Of a DNA stretch of 64,000 nucleotides, positions 41,936-50,151 are shown one piece after another. The position numbers were made by a program, and so were the translations under genes. Location: contig JBLIGQ010000009.1 in the NCBI GenBank assembly GCA_047636995.1, positions 22,390 to 86,389 on the forward strand, given 5' to 3'. Origin of the DNA: JAQWQB01 sp047636995. GTDB taxonomy: Bacteria; Bacteroidota; Bacteroidia; Flavobacteriales_D; Sanyastnellaceae. The notes below the pieces were generated by a model, which was not told the DNA's origin, searched no databases, and worked only from the letters and a program-made list of their open reading frames with translations. Position 1 is the stretch's first letter, and each line of letters starts with the position of its first letter.

Positions 41936-42844
41936 TTAGAGGTCCTTGGAATTTCTAAATAGATAGTCTTTTTCATCTTTGGTCAAACTATCATAGCCTC
42001 CCTTAGAGATCTTATCTAGGATTTTATCAATCTTTTTCTGCTTCACAAGCTTTTGACCATTGAAGTCATCATCTGTGATTGGCGCGCGCGAGTTACTCTC
42101 CTTTTTCTTGTACTTCACTTTTAAATCTGGCCTTTTGCGAAAAAAATTCGCTATCCGATCTAGCAACTTTTCGAACCACATCCCAATGTCCTTGCCGTTC
42201 CGCATTTGGTACATCAATAAGAAGCCATACAAAGCCCCGCCCAAGTGACCCGCATGTCCGCCCACATTAGACAATCCATTCAACCCAATAAGGTCAACAA
42301 TAACGTATACCAAGGCAATCCATTTTAGCTTTACAGAACCTATGAACATTAATCTGAAGGTGCTGTCTGGCACGTACGTTGCTAGTCCAACTAAAATGGC
42401 CATAACGGCACCTGAAGCACCAACTGCAACTGTATTTGTTGTTAGAACAGGAGAAAGGTTGAATAACAGCGTGAAAGCAACAAAACTCCAAAGCCCTCCC
42501 ATAATATAGGTCGCCAGCATTTTTTTTTCGCCGAAATATTCTTGAAAACGCTGTCCGAAGTAAAACAAAATCAGCATGTTGAAGAACAGATGAAAGAATC
42601 CCTGATGCGTAAACATGTGGGTCAGAATTGTCCAAGGCTTAAAAATTAACTTGGAAAGATCTGATGTTGTAGCAAGGAGATAAGCTCCGCTGCTGAATGG
42701 TGCTAAAGCTGAAATAAAATAGTTAGCAATGATATTCAAAAAGAGCACCACAAGCCATACTACCACATTAATCGAAATGATTCTGTAGAGCATAGACCCA
42801 TTGGTCCAAAATTTTGTCTTTAAGTCGTTAAGCGGATTCGCCAT
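41936..42844 (-). CDS. Rhomboid family intramembrane serine protease (first copy)
   Basis: Intramembrane protease with six core helices. The catalytic Ser is in AVGASGAVMAILVG and the catalytic His in GGHAGHLGGALYG; the HMFTHQGFFHLFFNMLIL segment with the Asn/His oxyanion residues is present. A cytoplasmic tail of about 75 charged residues (from about 228), containing KKKESNSRAPITDDDFN, follows the last helix. It is next to a second rhomboid gene six bases away, the same strand order as in many Flavobacteriia. Substrates unknown. Confidence 0.93.
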   Translation of the reverse strand: MANPLNDLKTKFWTNGSMLYRIISINVVVWLVVLFLNIIANYFISALAPFSSGAYLLATTSDLSKLIFKPWTILTHMFTHQGFFHLFFNMLILFYFGQRFQEYFGEKKMLATYIMGGLWSFVAFTLLFNLSPVLTTNTVAVGASGAVMAILVGLATYVPDSTFRLMFIGSVKLKWIALVYVIVDLIGLNGLSNVGGHAGHLGGALYGFLLMYQMRNGKDIGMWFEKLLDRIANFFRKRPDLKVKYKKKESNSRAPITDDDFNGQKLVKQKKIDKILDKISKGGYDSLTKDEKDYLFRNSKDL

Positions 42845-42850
42845 TTTTGA

Positions 42851-43558
42851 TCAATCAAATGTTTTTTTACTCTTCCAATATCGGATCATAAGAAATCCGA
42901 AAAGCATCCCTCCCAGGTGGGCAAAGTGAGCAACATTGTCTGCCCCTCCCCCTAATTGATTGAATCCCCCGAACAGTTCAATGGCTCCATAGATCAACAC
43001 GAACCACTTCGCCTTGATCGGAATGGGAGGAAAAAGCAACATCAATTGGGTATTTGGAAAAAGCATTCCAAATCCGAGTAGAATTCCGAAAATAGCACCA
43101 GAAGCGCCTACTACAGGAGTGTAGTAGAGTTGACTCACAGCAGACAGCATTGACTCCGGAACTGTTTCAGGAGCAAAAGACCCGGTGAGTTGATACACTT
43201 GCACGCCTACAGTAAATTCATAAAGGGCAAATGCGCCCAGTCCACAAACCAGATAGAATTGCAAAAACCGTTTTGGCCCCCATGCCCGTTCTAGGGCCGT
43301 TCCAAACATATACAGGGCGAACATATTGAAGAAGATGTGCATGAATCCCTGGTGGCTGTGCATGAACATGTGGGTTACAATCTGCCATGGCCGAAAAAGA
43401 ACTGTGTTAGCGGGATAATATCCTGCAAGTAAATCATACAGTTTCGGAAATGGTGTTTCACTTGACATCCCAAAGGCCCACGTTGCCAGGTAGAACAGCA
43501 CGTTGATGATGATCAAATTCTTTACTACAGGTGTTAGCTTTTGAAGCATATCAATCAA
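42851..43558 (-). CDS. Rhomboid family intramembrane serine protease (second copy)
   Basis: Tandem relative of the downstream gene, without the charged tail. Catalytic segments are VVGASGAIFGILLGFG (Ser) and VAHFAHLGGMLFGF (His); HMFMHSHQGFMHIFFNMFALYMFG contains the oxyanion-hole residues. 235 residues and six helices. The start overlaps the mutL stop by eight bases; a second ATG three codons on (43549) would remove the overlap. The pair is diverged and retains both active sites, so two specificities are likely. Confidence 0.93.
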   Translation of the reverse strand: MIDMLQKLTPVVKNLIIINVLFYLATWAFGMSSETPFPKLYDLLAGYYPANTVLFRPWQIVTHMFMHSHQGFMHIFFNMFALYMFGTALERAWGPKRFLQFYLVCGLGAFALYEFTVGVQVYQLTGSFAPETVPESMLSAVSQLYYTPVVGASGAIFGILLGFGMLFPNTQLMLLFPPIPIKAKWFVLIYGAIELFGGFNQLGGGADNVAHFAHLGGMLFGFLMIRYWKSKKTFD

Positions 43559-45398
43559 ATTTACCAGAAAGTTCTTCTGGAGTGAGTGTTACAATGGCAT
43601 TCTTACCTGAAGGACCGTAATAAGGCACTTCACAAGCAAACAACCGGTCAATCAAGTCGCGCATTTCTGTGGTTTGAAGCACTTGTCCTTTGCCAATGCT
43701 AGATCCTTTTGCCAAACCCAATGCGAGAAGATGTCGTTCAGGATGATCAGCAGAAGCCTCCCCATTGTGGAGTTGCTCCAAAATAGAATCTACTAATATT
43801 TGTGGGTTCTGCTGACGACAATCGGCAGGTAATCCGCGTACAACTAAATCATTGCCACCAAAATCTTCAATATCAAATCCCATCTGCTGCAGTGCCATAG
43901 ACTCATCAACAAGTAAGGCATGGTCTGCCGGTGTAAGGCTCAAGGTGAAAGGAAATAACAGCTGCTGACTGCTGCCATGGTGATCTGTCCCTTTGGCTAA
44001 AAAGTCTTCGTACAAAATGCGTTCATGCGCGCGTTGTTGATCAACCAGCATCATTCCACTTTTGATCGGGCTTGCAATGAATCGTTTACCTACCTGGAAT
44101 ACCACAGTCAATTCACTGCTCACTTGCTGCTCAACCTTAATTTCAGGATTTGGAGACGAAAAACCCAGTTCGTCAGGTTTTATTTCTTCGCCCCGCAATA
44201 TTTTGTACATCTCCTTCCAATCACCCCCGCCTCTTGATCTTTCAATGGCTCCAGAAGAGTTCATCTTAGTAGGCTCCTTTCTTTCGGATTGTTCAAACGG
44301 ATTGTAGTGTGGGTTTACAGTAATTTTCGGAATCGTTACAGGTGATTTCCCGTCAAACGGAGCGATATTCAATGAGGACTCCTGCTCAAAATCCAGCGTA
44401 GGAGCCACTTGAAACTGGCCCAAAGATTTTCGAATAGCGCTTTTCAAGATAGAATAGATGGCGCGCTCTTCTCGGAATTTCACTTCCGTTTTTGTTGGGT
44501 GGATGTTCACATCAACCATGGAGGGATTTACCTCCAAATAAATCAGATAGAACGGATATTGAGAATCTTGCAACAAACCGTCTAAAGCCCCAATAACTGC
44601 ATGGTGTAGGTAATGGTGCTTAATGAAACGGTCATTGACAAAGAAGAATTGTTCACCGCGTGTTTTACGCGCAAATTCAGGTTTCCCTATAAACCCCGTC
44701 ACTTTTACCAGATCCGTTTCCTCTTCAACTGGCACCAATCGTTCATCGTACTTCTGCCCAAAAACCCCTACTGTTCGCTGACGGTAAGACCCCTTTGGCA
44801 AATGGTATACCTCATTGTTATTGTGATGCATAGACATTGCTACCTCTGGATGAGCCAGAGCCAAGCGTTGAAATTCATCCATCACGTGCTTATTCTCTAC
44901 CGCGTCTGACTTCAGGAACTGCCTTCTTGCGGGCACATTGTAGAACAGGTTTCGCACCGCAAAAGAAGTCCCAATAGCTGTTTGACAAGGCTCACACTCT
45001 GACACTGTTGACCCTTCAATTTTAACACAGGTTCCTAAATCTGAACCTTCTTGTCTGGATTTCAATTCAACTTGGGCTACAGATGCAATTGAAGCCAACG
45101 CTTCCCCTCTAAATCCTTTTGTTTTAATCTTCCATAGATCGTCTGCAGAGGAAATTTTAGACGTGGCATGGCGTTCAAAACACATTCGGGCATCAGGCAT
45201 GGTCATCCCTTTCCCGTCATCAATAACTTGAATGAGCGTTCTGCCTGAATCTTTTAAAATCACTTGAATTGAGCTTGCGCCGGCATCAACGGCATTCTCT
45301 AGTAATTCTTTCACCACAGAAGCTGGACGTTGGATGACCTCTCCAGCGGCAATTTGATTGGCTACAAAATCAGGCAGTAACTGAATAATGTCAGGCAT
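43551..45398 (-). CDS. mutL: DNA mismatch repair protein MutL
   Basis: GHKL ATPase that links MutS mismatch recognition to downstream repair. The N-terminal ATPase has ELLENAVDAGASSI, DDGKGM and TKGFRGEALASIASV, then NLFYNVPARRQFLKS and NVDINVHPTKTEVKF. A non-conserved linker (about 330-420) precedes the C-terminal dimerisation domain. The position of the endonuclease motif DQHA(X)2E(X)4E reads DQQRAHERILYE, so the His is Gln, and no CPHGRP-like motif is seen near the C-terminus. Nicking activity is therefore doubtful. Overlaps both neighbours by eight bases. Confidence 0.96.
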   Translation of the reverse strand: MPDIIQLLPDFVANQIAAGEVIQRPASVVKELLENAVDAGASSIQVILKDSGRTLIQVIDDGKGMTMPDARMCFERHATSKISSADDLWKIKTKGFRGEALASIASVAQVELKSRQEGSDLGTCVKIEGSTVSECEPCQTAIGTSFAVRNLFYNVPARRQFLKSDAVENKHVMDEFQRLALAHPEVAMSMHHNNNEVYHLPKGSYRQRTVGVFGQKYDERLVPVEEETDLVKVTGFIGKPEFARKTRGEQFFFVNDRFIKHHYLHHAVIGALDGLLQDSQYPFYLIYLEVNPSMVDVNIHPTKTEVKFREERAIYSILKSAIRKSLGQFQVAPTLDFEQESSLNIAPFDGKSPVTIPKITVNPHYNPFEQSERKEPTKMNSSGAIERSRGGGDWKEMYKILRGEEIKPDELGFSSPNPEIKVEQQVSSELTVVFQVGKRFIASPIKSGMMLVDQQRAHERILYEDFLAKGTDHHGSSQQLLFPFTLSLTPADHALLVDESMALQQMGFDIEDFGGNDLVVRGLPADCRQQNPQILVDSILEQLHNGEASADHPERHLLALGLAKGSSIGKGQVLQTTEMRDLIDRLFACEVPYYGPSGKNAIVTLTPEELSGKFD

Positions 45399-45732
45399 CT
45401 TTGAAAGTGTCGAGTATTTCAGAAAAATCCGTGGTTTCAGCCCAAATGATTCCCCTATAAAGTAAGTAAACTAGTATAATCCCTATAATAACCGTTCTTA
45501 ACATAGCCCATCTGTAGTGCGAAGTCCGCATCTGTTTTCTAGACTGTTTTTTGAACGTAATTTTTTTTCTTCGAAGTTGTCCAGCATCTTTGCTTTCAAC
45601 TTCATCTTCTACGCGTTCTTTCACATCACGTAACTTCCCACTCATCGATTTATAATAGGGTGAGCGAAAATTGAACTTCTTTGGTTCAGTCTTTACATTC
45701 TTGAAAAAACTTGGGATTTTAGGAGCTTCCAT
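45391..45732 (-). CDS. Small basic single-pass membrane protein upstream of mutL
   Basis: 113 residues; no recognised domain. A highly basic N-terminal two thirds (RRKKITFKKQSRKQMRT) leads to one membrane helix (about 80-98, TVIIGIILVYLLYRGIIW) and a short acidic tail. This gives a predicted N-in topology. It overlaps mutL by eight bases and has its own TAAATTTG element seven bases before the ATG, so it appears to be the first gene of the mutL-rhomboid-EEP operon. Similar small proteins precede mutL in other Flavobacteriia and have sometimes been mislabelled as riboflavin synthase. Function unknown. Confidence 0.75.
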   Translation of the reverse strand: MEAPKIPSFFKNVKTEPKKFNFRSPYYKSMSGKLRDVKERVEDEVESKDAGQLRRKKITFKKQSRKQMRTSHYRWAMLRTVIIGIILVYLLYRGIIWAETTDFSEILDTFKDA

Positions 45733-45739
45733 GGGTGTC

Positions 45740-45747
45740 CAAATTTA
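45740..45747 (-). promoter_or_regulatory. -7 promoter element of the mutL operon
   Basis: The minus strand reads TAAATTTG, a full consensus match, seven bases before the first ATG of the operon. Confidence 0.6.
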
Positions 45748-45776
45748 AAAAGTCCTCAGCAAAGATGATGCCTTTC

Positions 45777-47012
45777 TTACTTTTCAGTTTTACTTTCCAA
45801 ATTAGCCAATACTTCATCAATCTCTATCCCTCCTGGATAAAAACTCAAAAGGCGCTGAATCACCCGGTCTACGATGGCATCCGGACAGGACGCCCCGCTT
45901 GTAACGATGATTTTCGGACGAATTGTTGTAGGGAGGAAATTAGTGGTTTTCACAACTTCTTTCACCTGGATGTCAAAATGTCGCATTTCTGTCATAGTCA
46001 AAATATCCTCCTCAGATTGAATGAAGAAAGTCGGCATCTGCATTTCACATAACTCAACGAGGTGAGAAGTGTTAGAACTATTGTATCCTCCAACAACAAT
46101 TGCCAGGTCTGCTCCTTCTTGCAAAAGGCCCATTGTTGCTTGCTGATTATCATTGGTTGCATAGCACAATGTATCACGCGTATCAGCAAAATGAGATTTT
46201 AGATTTTCAATGCCGAACGTCTTCCCCATCTCTCCTTTCAAAAAATCAGCAATCCCTTGTGTATCGGTTGCTAACATCGTTGTTTGATTGACAACTCCGA
46301 TGCGGTCTAGGTGTTTTTCTGGGTCGAAACCAACGGAAACTCTGCCTTCAAAAACAGTGTTGAATTCAGTTAATGGTCGCTCACCATTAATGAACTTAGC
46401 CAATTCTTCTGCTTCAGCCATGCTCTCAATTACGATTGCCGCGCCTTCCTCTTTTGCATGCGAGAATGTAGCCCTCGTTTCTTCATGTTGCGGCTTGCCA
46501 TGGATCACAATGGTGTGATTCTCTTGACCTAGTTTAGAAGAACGTTTCCAAACTTTCTCAACGAACGGACAGGTGGTATTGTATTGCTTCATTTCAATCC
46601 CCTTCGAAACTAGCTTTGCCTCCATTTCAACTGTTGTACCAAAGGCAGGAACAATGACAATGTCTTCACTTTTCACCTCATCTAAAGGTATAAGTTCATT
46701 CCCATAGGTATCCATGATAAAATGAATCCCGCGATCTTGAAGATCTGCATTCACCATTTGATTGTGAATCATTTGAGACAACAAGAATATTCTCTTCCCA
46801 GGGTTCTCTGCCAAAGCTTTGTAGGATATTTCGATGGCATTCTCAACACCATAACAAAATCCAAAATGCCTCGCAAGAAGCATTGATACTTTGCCAAAAT
46901 CTAGAATAGTAGGCGAAAAATCACGTTTTCGCGGGTCAGCCGCTTTACGCAAGTTTTTCACTCGTCCGATAATTGGGGATTGGTAAAAAGTGGGGATTTC
47001 GAATGATTTCAT
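45777..47012 (-). CDS. ispH: 4-hydroxy-3-methylbut-2-enyl diphosphate reductase
   Basis: Last enzyme of the MEP pathway, giving IPP and DMAPP. The three iron-sulfur Cys ligands are in HFGFCYGVENAI, NTTCPFVEKVW and TSGASCPDAIVD. Conserved His/Glu segments are IHNQMVNADL and HGKPQHEETRAT. At 411 residues, with an N-terminal extension and ADTRDTLCYATNDNQQA, it belongs to the long cyanobacterial/plant-type group rather than the ~310-residue E. coli type. A TACCTTTG element lies 17 bases upstream. Its product feeds the carotenoid operon 5 kb away. Confidence 0.95.
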   Translation of the reverse strand: MKSFEIPTFYQSPIIGRVKNLRKAADPRKRDFSPTILDFGKVSMLLARHFGFCYGVENAIEISYKALAENPGKRIFLLSQMIHNQMVNADLQDRGIHFIMDTYGNELIPLDEVKSEDIVIVPAFGTTVEMEAKLVSKGIEMKQYNTTCPFVEKVWKRSSKLGQENHTIVIHGKPQHEETRATFSHAKEEGAAIVIESMAEAEELAKFINGERPLTEFNTVFEGRVSVGFDPEKHLDRIGVVNQTTMLATDTQGIADFLKGEMGKTFGIENLKSHFADTRDTLCYATNDNQQATMGLLQEGADLAIVVGGYNSSNTSHLVELCEMQMPTFFIQSEEDILTMTEMRHFDIQVKEVVKTTNFLPTTIRPKIIVTSGASCPDAIVDRVIQRLLSFYPGGIEIDEVLANLESKTEK

Positions 47013-47029
47013 GTCCTAATTTAACACCT

Positions 47030-47037
47030 CAAAGGTA
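47030..47037 (-). promoter_or_regulatory. -7 promoter element of ispH
   Basis: The minus strand reads TACCTTTG, 17 bases before the ispH ATG. Confidence 0.55.
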
Positions 47038-47145
47038 CAGATTGTTGTTCAGAACATTCGATTTGTAGGATTCGACTTATCGAAAGTATCAATAACCTCT
47101 TACAGGCAGCTCTGCGTATATGGAATTGTTTAAAACCCGTATATT

Positions 47146-47664
47146 ATGAAAGCTTTTGTCATTGGATTTATCTTGCTTGTTTTGACCGCTGAGTCATCAC
47201 CAGTGATTGCTGTAGATTCAATTTTGATCAAGGGCACTGTTACCGCTGAAGGTAAAAAATGTGTCGGAACCGAAATCAACATTTACGATGGAAATAAACT
47301 CGTACACGTGAATCTTTCAAACTCCAAGGGGAGATTTGAGATTCACTTATTAGCAGGAAGCCGTTATACGGTTGAATTTACACATCCTGTAATGGTGACA
47401 AAACGACTTGTTTTTGATCTTCGGACTAGTGATATAGGAACGTCACCAGAACCGTTCGAATGCGATGTTCTCATGTATACGCTTGCCTATTTTTCTGGAA
47501 TGTCTTCTTCAATTTTAGATTTTCCAATGGCTATTCTTGAATTCAACTCTAAAAAAGGTAAACTGGAGTTAAATACAATGTATACTGACAAAATTCAAGA
47601 GCTGTATCAAAATATGCTCATTTTTGCAGAAAACACTGACCGAACAATCTGGAAACAAGAATAA
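47146..47664 (+). CDS. Secreted protein with carboxypeptidase-regulatory-like fold (tandem copy 1)
   Basis: 172 residues, no family name recognised. A signal peptide (MKAFVIGFILLVLTAESSPVIA) is followed by a small beta-sandwich: KGTVTAEGKKCVGTEINIYD, NSKGRFEIHLLAGSRYTVEFTHPVMVTKRLVFDLR. This resembles CarboxypepD_reg-like or PEGA-type domains. The tail has CDVLMYTLAYF and a helical end. The following gene has the same architecture and a similar C-terminal half, so the two look like a diverged tandem duplication. Divergently transcribed from ispH. Confidence 0.75.
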   Translation: MKAFVIGFILLVLTAESSPVIAVDSILIKGTVTAEGKKCVGTEINIYDGNKLVHVNLSNSKGRFEIHLLAGSRYTVEFTHPVMVTKRLVFDLRTSDIGTSPEPFECDVLMYTLAYFSGMSSSILDFPMAILEFNSKKGKLELNTMYTDKIQELYQNMLIFAENTDRTIWKQE

Positions 47665-47675
47665 TTTAATGCTAA

Positions 47676-48149
47676 ATGCTTCATAAAATGCTTACCCCTT
47701 TCACAAAACCAATCAGACGATTTGCCTGCTATTCGCTTGTGCTATTGTGCGCTGCACTCTTGTCCTATTCATTTAAAAATAGTTACTACGATACTGCGTC
47801 AATAGAAGTAAATATGAGGATCTCTTTGGAAAAGAAGCGCAGTGGTTTAGCACACATCACTATTCTATCTGTGTCTGAGGAGCCGGTTGAGATAGAGGCC
47901 ACAACAAAAGAGGATAATCTATTCTTCCTAAAATTAGGAGCTCTATATAAAGTTGTTATCAGCGCTCCAGGCTTTGCTTCAAAATGCTTAGTGTTTGACG
48001 CCATGCATCCAAAAGCACGCGAAGGTGAATTCCCTTGCGATATTGATCTATTTGAAAATAACGAATCCTATTTCAACAACCCTCCCATAGTAGGACAGAT
48101 TACATGGAACAACTTCAAGAAATCATGGATTCATAAGAAGACGAACTAG
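47676..48149 (+). CDS. Secreted protein with carboxypeptidase-regulatory-like fold (tandem copy 2)
   Basis: 157 residues. A hydrophobic segment at about residues 17-32 (CYSLVLLCAALLSYS) suggests export. The rest parallels the preceding gene: KLGALYKVVISAPGFASKCLVFDAM, then an FPCDIDLFENNESYF block matching FECDVLMYTLAYF of copy 1. A second ATG (47688) is a possible start. It is 11 bases downstream of copy 1 and ends with a four-base overlap with the convergent gene. Function unknown. Confidence 0.72.
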   Translation: MLHKMLTPFTKPIRRFACYSLVLLCAALLSYSFKNSYYDTASIEVNMRISLEKKRSGLAHITILSVSEEPVEIEATTKEDNLFFLKLGALYKVVISAPGFASKCLVFDAMHPKAREGEFPCDIDLFENNESYFNNPPIVGQITWNNFKKSWIHKKTN

Positions 48150-48649
48150 ATTTTTGATGAAACGAATTCATTCAACCGTCCCTTTCGTCTCAACTTTTTA
48201 AGCGCCTTAAATGACGATGTCTTACTCATCTTCTTAGAATCAACAACGTCTAAAACAGTTTCAATTCCGGCAACATGTGCATCTACCTGGTTTTTTTCTT
48301 GCAGGGGGGTGACCATTTCATAAATCGCCATTCCGTGTAACATCGGAAAAAGTAAGTCTGGGTGAGCCCGGAAAAAGGGCAAAGCATCAGACTTCACATC
48401 TACGCGAATGTCAGGGTGACCAGAAAGCCATACGAGGACGAATGCATTCAGTTGTTCTCTTTCAGACACACATGTACTCAAGGGCGTTATGACCAGCCAA
48501 TCTAAGTATGTTTTGACCATTCCATCTTTCGACCTGTAATCTGTATTCGTTTCAAATTTCGCTTCTTTCGGAAACTCCGGCACATCGCATTGGGCCATTC
48601 CTTGAAACGAGAGGCAGAAAAAAAAGAAGATGGTTCGAGCTTTATACAT
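48146..48649 (-). CDS. Hypothetical exported protein
   Basis: 167 residues from the ATG at 48649. A signal peptide (ARTIFFFFCLSFQGMAQ) leads to a helical globular part with two Cys (CDVPEFPKEAKF, STCVSEREQLNAF) that could form a disulfide. It ends in a basic patch KKLRRKGRLNEF. No domain recognised. The start overlaps the saccharopine dehydrogenase-like stop by eight bases, suggesting coupled translation, although the two functions appear unrelated. Confidence 0.7.
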   Translation of the reverse strand: MYKARTIFFFFCLSFQGMAQCDVPEFPKEAKFETNTDYRSKDGMVKTYLDWLVITPLSTCVSEREQLNAFVLVWLSGHPDIRVDVKSDALPFFRAHPDLLFPMLHGMAIYEMVTPLQEKNQVDAHVAGIETVLDVVDSKKMSKTSSFKALKKLRRKGRLNEFVSSKI

Positions 48650-49967
48650 GCGTTTCTTCAAAGTTAATTCCAAAAGTACTCAATTCATCAAGGATTGGGT
48701 TGTAGATCTCAGGCAAGATTGGAACGTGGACTCCCGTTAAATTCATGTCCCCATTCAAAATCATCTTCGCTGCAATTCCTACTGGCAACCCAACCGTCTC
48801 TGACATCGCTGTGTAGATTTGATCTTCGCCAATTGTGACCAATGAACTATGTAATTCATTCGTCTTTCCATCTAAGAGGTAATCAAATCTATGCCACATC
48901 ACAATCATGTCCTTGTCTTCAGGATCAAGAGAAAGCTTTTCTTCCATGAGTTTTTGTAGAATCGCTGCTGGCGTTGCCATGCCCAATCCAATCTCACGTG
49001 CATCAAAAAGCCCCAACCAAGACAGCATAGACATTGTGTGATCATCAATGCTGAGGTAAGCCTTCAGTTTCAACTCTACAGAAAGGTCTTCATCGTACAT
49101 CAAAAACGAATTAACGAAGTCTCTGTAGGTCATGCCTTTTGAGCAGTCTACTTCAAAATCTTCTGTTGGAATCCCGAGCTGAACGAATACATTCCAAGCC
49201 TTACAGAAACCTTTCCCTCTTAATGTTCCGCGGTAAATAGTTGGAACATTTTCCAAACCATAAATACTTCGATAAGAAAGGCTATCTCTGTTTGCATAGC
49301 CTTCGAATGTTCCATGCCCTTCAATTTCAATCTCTTTGAATCGTGTAAAGAGACGGTGTGGCGGAATGTATTTATAGCGGTGATTTTGGATGTACAATGC
49401 TGTTCCTCCTTGTCCGGCAAGCACCACATTTCTTGGATTCCAAGTAAATTTGTAGTGCCAAGGATTGTTATCACTTTCGGGAGCGATCAATCCGCCTGTG
49501 AACGATTCGAAACGGGTTATCTCTCCACCCTTTCCTTGGATCTCATGAATAATGCGCATTGCGCTCATGTGGTCAATTCCTGGATCGACACCGATTTCAT
49601 TCAGGATCAACACCCCTGCATCTTTAGCTAGTTGATCTAAGCTTTTCATCTCTTTTGAAACATAGCTTGGGGTAATCAAATGCTTTTTCGCAGCAATGGC
49701 ATCCTTCGCAACTTCAATGTGCATGGAAGCAGGTAACATTGAAATAATTAAGTCTGAGGCATTTATAAGGGCCCTTCTTCCCTCAGTGTCCTCAGCATCA
49801 AAGAGCACAGCTTCACCATTTGAATGGTGATTCACTTTTTGCTCTGCCATTTTCAAATCACGATCAACAACACGTATCAACCATTCGTTTTCTTGGGCAT
49901 TGTTCAACAGATATCTAATTAACGATGCTGATGACCGTCCTGCCCCAATAACTAAAATCTTCTTCAC
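48642..49967 (-). CDS. Saccharopine dehydrogenase family protein
   Basis: NAD(P)-dependent enzyme with an N-terminal Rossmann fold (VIGAGRSSASLIRYLL, residues 5-20) and a C-terminal saccharopine-dehydrogenase-like domain. NEIGVDPGIDHMSAMRII and the FESFTGGLIAPESDNNPWHYKFTWNPRNVVLAG region match the LYS9-type glutamate-forming enzyme. 441 residues, cytoplasmic. It would act in lysine metabolism through saccharopine; direction and partner enzymes are not visible here. The start codon is GTG, giving MKKILVIGAG. A TATATTTG element lies 20 bases upstream. Confidence 0.88.
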   Translation of the reverse strand: MKKILVIGAGRSSASLIRYLLNNAQENEWLIRVVDRDLKMAEQKVNHHSNGEAVLFDAEDTEGRRALINASDLIISMLPASMHIEVAKDAIAAKKHLITPSYVSKEMKSLDQLAKDAGVLILNEIGVDPGIDHMSAMRIIHEIQGKGGEITRFESFTGGLIAPESDNNPWHYKFTWNPRNVVLAGQGGTALYIQNHRYKYIPPHRLFTRFKEIEIEGHGTFEGYANRDSLSYRSIYGLENVPTIYRGTLRGKGFCKAWNVFVQLGIPTEDFEVDCSKGMTYRDFVNSFLMYDEDLSVELKLKAYLSIDDHTMSMLSWLGLFDAREIGLGMATPAAILQKLMEEKLSLDPEDKDMIVMWHRFDYLLDGKTNELHSSLVTIGEDQIYTAMSETVGLPVGIAAKMILNGDMNLTGVHVPILPEIYNPILDELSTFGINFEETHV

Positions 49968-49987
49968 TTGGATTTGTTTTTCGTCTT

Positions 49988-49995
49988 CAAATATA
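49988..49995 (-). promoter_or_regulatory. -7 promoter element of the saccharopine dehydrogenase-like gene
   Basis: The minus strand reads TATATTTG, 20 bases before the GTG start. Confidence 0.5.
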
Positions 49996-50151
49996 GCCTT
50001 TCAAAAGCGTGTGCATTTGCCTTCTTGCGTGCTTTTTTTCATCCGTTTTTCAACGATGCCCTATTTTACCCATAATAACTTGTTAACGGTTTTTGGCACG
50101 CAGATTGAATGGGTAGGGATAAGCATTAACTTTAACTCAAATTTTTTGATC

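Noticed and set aside
49900..50151. 84-codon upstream extension of the DUF4476 gene
   Set aside because: It lacks coding character, overlaps the divergent saccharopine dehydrogenase start, and the signal peptide begins at 50152.
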